Shown here: piece by piece, positions 4,700 to 6,452 of the stretch
Numbering within the stretch: the stretch's first letter is position 1
Layout: every line of letters begins with the position of its first letter
NCBI GenBank assembly: GCA_045598025.1
Contig: JAZLLH010000062.1
Location: 1 to 6,452, forward strand
Source of the DNA: UBA1195 sp045598025
Lineage (GTDB): Bacteria > Bacteroidota > Bacteroidia > Bacteroidales > WCHB1-69
Direction of reading: 5' to 3'
Length of the DNA: 6,452 nt
The notes under the pieces: generated by a model
Told to the model about the DNA's origin: nothing
Databases searched by the model: none
Seen by the model: only the letters and a program-made list of their open reading frames with translations
Made by a program: the position numbers and the translations under genes

Positions 4700-6452
4700 A
4701 TGCAGACTGAAAGATACATATTGTTGGATCAGATACAATCTCCCGCCGATTTGAAGCGGCTTCCCGTAGAAAAACTACCGGATTTGTGTGCAGAAGTCAG
4801 GAGGTACATCATTGAGGTCGTTTCGCAGAATCCGGGGCATCTGGGTTCCAGTTTGGGTGCCGTGGAATTGGCAGTAGCTCTGCATTATGTATTTGATTTT
4901 CCGGAAGATAAATTGATTTGGGATGTGGGACATCAAGCCTATGCCCATAAAATTCTCACCGGCCGTAAGGAAGCTTTTTTGAACAATCGGAAATATCATG
5001 GAATCAGCGGATTTCCGAAAATGTCGGAAAGTCCGTACGATTCTTTCGGAGCCGGACATGCCTCCATCTCCATTTCGGCGGCTTTGGGTATGGCCACAGC
5101 CTCTTACCTGGACGGGAATCATCAGCGTCAGCACGTGGCCGTGATAGGAGACGGCTCCATGACGGGGGGAGAGGCTTTCGAAGGCTTGAACAATGCCGGC
5201 ATTGCCAATGCCAATATGCTGGTCATTCTGAACGACAACGGTATGGCTATTGATCAGAGCGTGGGTGCGCTCAGCCGTTATCTGCTTCGGATTACCACAT
5301 CTCCAGTGTACAATCGCATGAAGAACCGTCTGTGGAACGTGGTCGGAGACGGTTTGAGACGTATCGGTAAAAATATAAGCAATATACTGAAAAGCAGTAT
5401 ACTGAAACAAAGCAACCTGTTTGAGTCCCTGGGCCTGCGCTATTTCGGACCGGTGGACGGGCACGATGTAATCCGGCTCGTAAAAGTATTGGAGTCCATA
5501 CGTAAAATCAAGGGACCCAAATTGCTGCACTGTATCACTGTCAAAGGCAAGGGATTGGCTATGGCCGAGCAGAACCAGGCCAAATACCATGCGCCCGGAC
5601 TTTTTGATCCGGTTTCCGGACAGATACTGAAAGTCAGCGATACGCCCGACCATAAGGAAAAGTACCAGGTGGTGTTCGGCAAGACCATCTGCGAAATGGC
5701 CGCCCGGAATCCGAAAATCGTCGGCATTACGCCCGCCATGCTCAGCGGCTGCTCTCTGGACATCATGATGAAGCAATTTCCCGAACGGGTATTCGATACC
5801 GGCATTACCGAGCAGCATGCGGTGACTTTTTCCGCAGGGCTTGCCGCTGCCGGTTACATTCCCTTTTGTACCATATATTCTTCTTTCCTGCAAAGGGCTT
5901 ACGACCAGATTATCCACGACGTGGCTCTGCAGAAACTGCCTGTCATTTTCTGCATTGACCGGGCCGGTCTGGTCGGGGAAGACGGAGCCACGCATCACGG
6001 GCTTTTCGATTTGGCCTATCTGCGCTGTATCCCCAACATGATTGTTTCTTCGCCTTTGAATGAGTGCGAATTGCGCAACCTCATGCAGACTGCGGAGGAG
6101 GCGCGGGCACCTTTTGCCATCCGTTATCCGCGGGGCAAGGGCGTGCTGTCTGACTGGATGCGCATGCCGGCAGAAAAAGTGGAAATCGGCAAGGGCCGCT
6201 GTGTGCGTGAAGGCCGCGATGTGGCGGTGCTGAGCATAGGACCCATCGGGAACCATGCCTTGGCGGCAGCGGAAAAACTGGCTGAAAGCGGCATTTCCGT
6301 GGCTGTGTACGACATGCGTTTCCTGAAACCTTTGGACGAAGCCCTTCTGGCTCAGGTCTGCGGACAGTTCAAACGCATCATTACCCTGGAAAACGGAACC
6401 CGCATCGGCGGTCTCGGCAGTGCGGTGAGTGAATACCTGAGCCGTCAACATC
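4700..6452 (+). CDS. dxs: 1-deoxy-D-xylulose-5-phosphate synthase (DXS), 3' end cut by window edge
   Basis: A cytoplasmic thiamine-diphosphate (ThDP) enzyme that joins pyruvate and glyceraldehyde 3-phosphate to give 1-deoxy-D-xylulose 5-phosphate, the entry and main control step of the MEP isoprenoid pathway and a precursor source for thiamine and pyridoxal. 584 complete codons are present with no stop; by family length roughly 40-60 residues are missing. Domain I (to about 310) has GHLGSSLG with His47, WDVGHQAYAHK with His78, and the ThDP/Mg motif GDGSMTGG (150-157) ending at NDN (178-180). The family block FGPVDGHD follows. Domain II (from about 322) has GITEQHAV with catalytic Glu371, DRAGLVGEDG followed by His432, and YPRG with Arg478. 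Domain III (from about 494) has DMRFLKP (538-544) and LENG. Numbering follows the E. coli enzyme within one or two residues, so all key residues are in place. One oddity is a 15-bp tandem duplication in the linker (residues 227-236). The gene is transcribed divergently from rsmG. Confidence 0.97.
   Translation, partial: MQTERYILLDQIQSPADLKRLPVEKLPDLCAEVRRYIIEVVSQNPGHLGSSLGAVELAVALHYVFDFPEDKLIWDVGHQAYAHKILTGRKEAFLNNRKYHGISGFPKMSESPYDSFGAGHASISISAALGMATASYLDGNHQRQHVAVIGDGSMTGGEAFEGLNNAGIANANMLVILNDNGMAIDQSVGALSRYLLRITTSPVYNRMKNRLWNVVGDGLRRIGKNISNILKSSILKQSNLFESLGLRYFGPVDGHDVIRLVKVLESIRKIKGPKLLHCITVKGKGLAMAEQNQAKYHAPGLFDPVSGQILKVSDTPDHKEKYQVVFGKTICEMAARNPKIVGITPAMLSGCSLDIMMKQFPERVFDTGITEQHAVTFSAGLAAAGYIPFCTIYSSFLQRAYDQIIHDVALQKLPVIFCIDRAGLVGEDGATHHGLFDLAYLRCIPNMIVSSPLNECELRNLMQTAEEARAPFAIRYPRGKGVLSDWMRMPAEKVEIGKGRCVREGRDVAVLSIGPIGNHALAAAEKLAESGISVAVYDMRFLKPLDEALLAQVCGQFKRIITLENGTRIGGLGSAVSEYLSRQH
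5378..5407 (+). repeat. 15-bp in-frame tandem duplication within dxs
   Basis: Two adjacent 15-nt units, AGCAATATACTGAAA and AGCAGTATACTGAAA, differ at one base and encode SNILK then SSILK (residues 227-236). They fall in the variable linker between the first ThDP motif and the FGPVDGHD block. The high nucleotide identity fits a fairly recent slippage duplication, though the family is naturally variable in length here. Confidence 0.7.

Noticed and set aside
4775..6451. Very long open frame (558 codons) on the minus strand opposite dxs
   Set aside because: It lies wholly antisense to dxs, whose protein is conserved along its length with all catalytic residues. The antisense translation is rich in His, Gln and Arg with no recognisable domain. 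Long antisense frames are common opposite codon-biased genes.

Overview
The window holds four genes, two of them cut or bordered by the window edges. It is most likely from a member of the Bacteroidota, probably order Bacteroidales. Three things support this: both intergenic promoters carry the TAnnTTTG -7 element typical of that phylum, the start codons have little or no Shine-Dalgarno sequence and AT-rich leaders instead, and the 701-residue outer-membrane-type protein has an architecture I associate with Bacteroidota. Base composition looks near 50% GC in genes and clearly AT-rich in the one real intergenic gap. No RNA gene, insertion sequence, CRISPR array, integrase or other sign of a mobile region is visible.

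Layout: a three-gene minus-strand cluster runs leftwards from about 4.56 kb to the left edge. It is rsmG (16S rRNA G527 methyltransferase, 4544-3921), then a secreted protein with a degenerate metallopeptidase-like N-terminal domain and a C-terminal outer-membrane barrel resembling the Omp85 superfamily (3934-1829), then a complete MsbA-type ABC exporter (1827-7). The genes overlap by 14 nt or are separated by 1 nt, so co-transcription and translational coupling are likely. An ATG one base after the exporter stop (positions 5-3) suggests a further gene outside the window. On the plus strand, dxs (1-deoxy-D-xylulose-5-phosphate synthase, first enzyme of the MEP isoprenoid pathway) starts at 4700 and is cut by the right edge with 584 complete codons present.

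The 155-nt gap between rsmG and dxs is a compact divergent promoter region. The two -7 elements sit inside a perfect 14-bp inverted repeat (4557-4570 / 4666-4679), and a 7-bp operator-like palindrome lies between them.

Most of the window is core metabolism and envelope housekeeping. The least understood element is the 701-aa protein: its peptidase-like domain has lost the zinc-binding HExxH motif, and it joins directly to the barrel. Its tight coupling to an MsbA-type exporter suggests, but does not show, a role in envelope biogenesis or in export of a lipid or other amphiphile.
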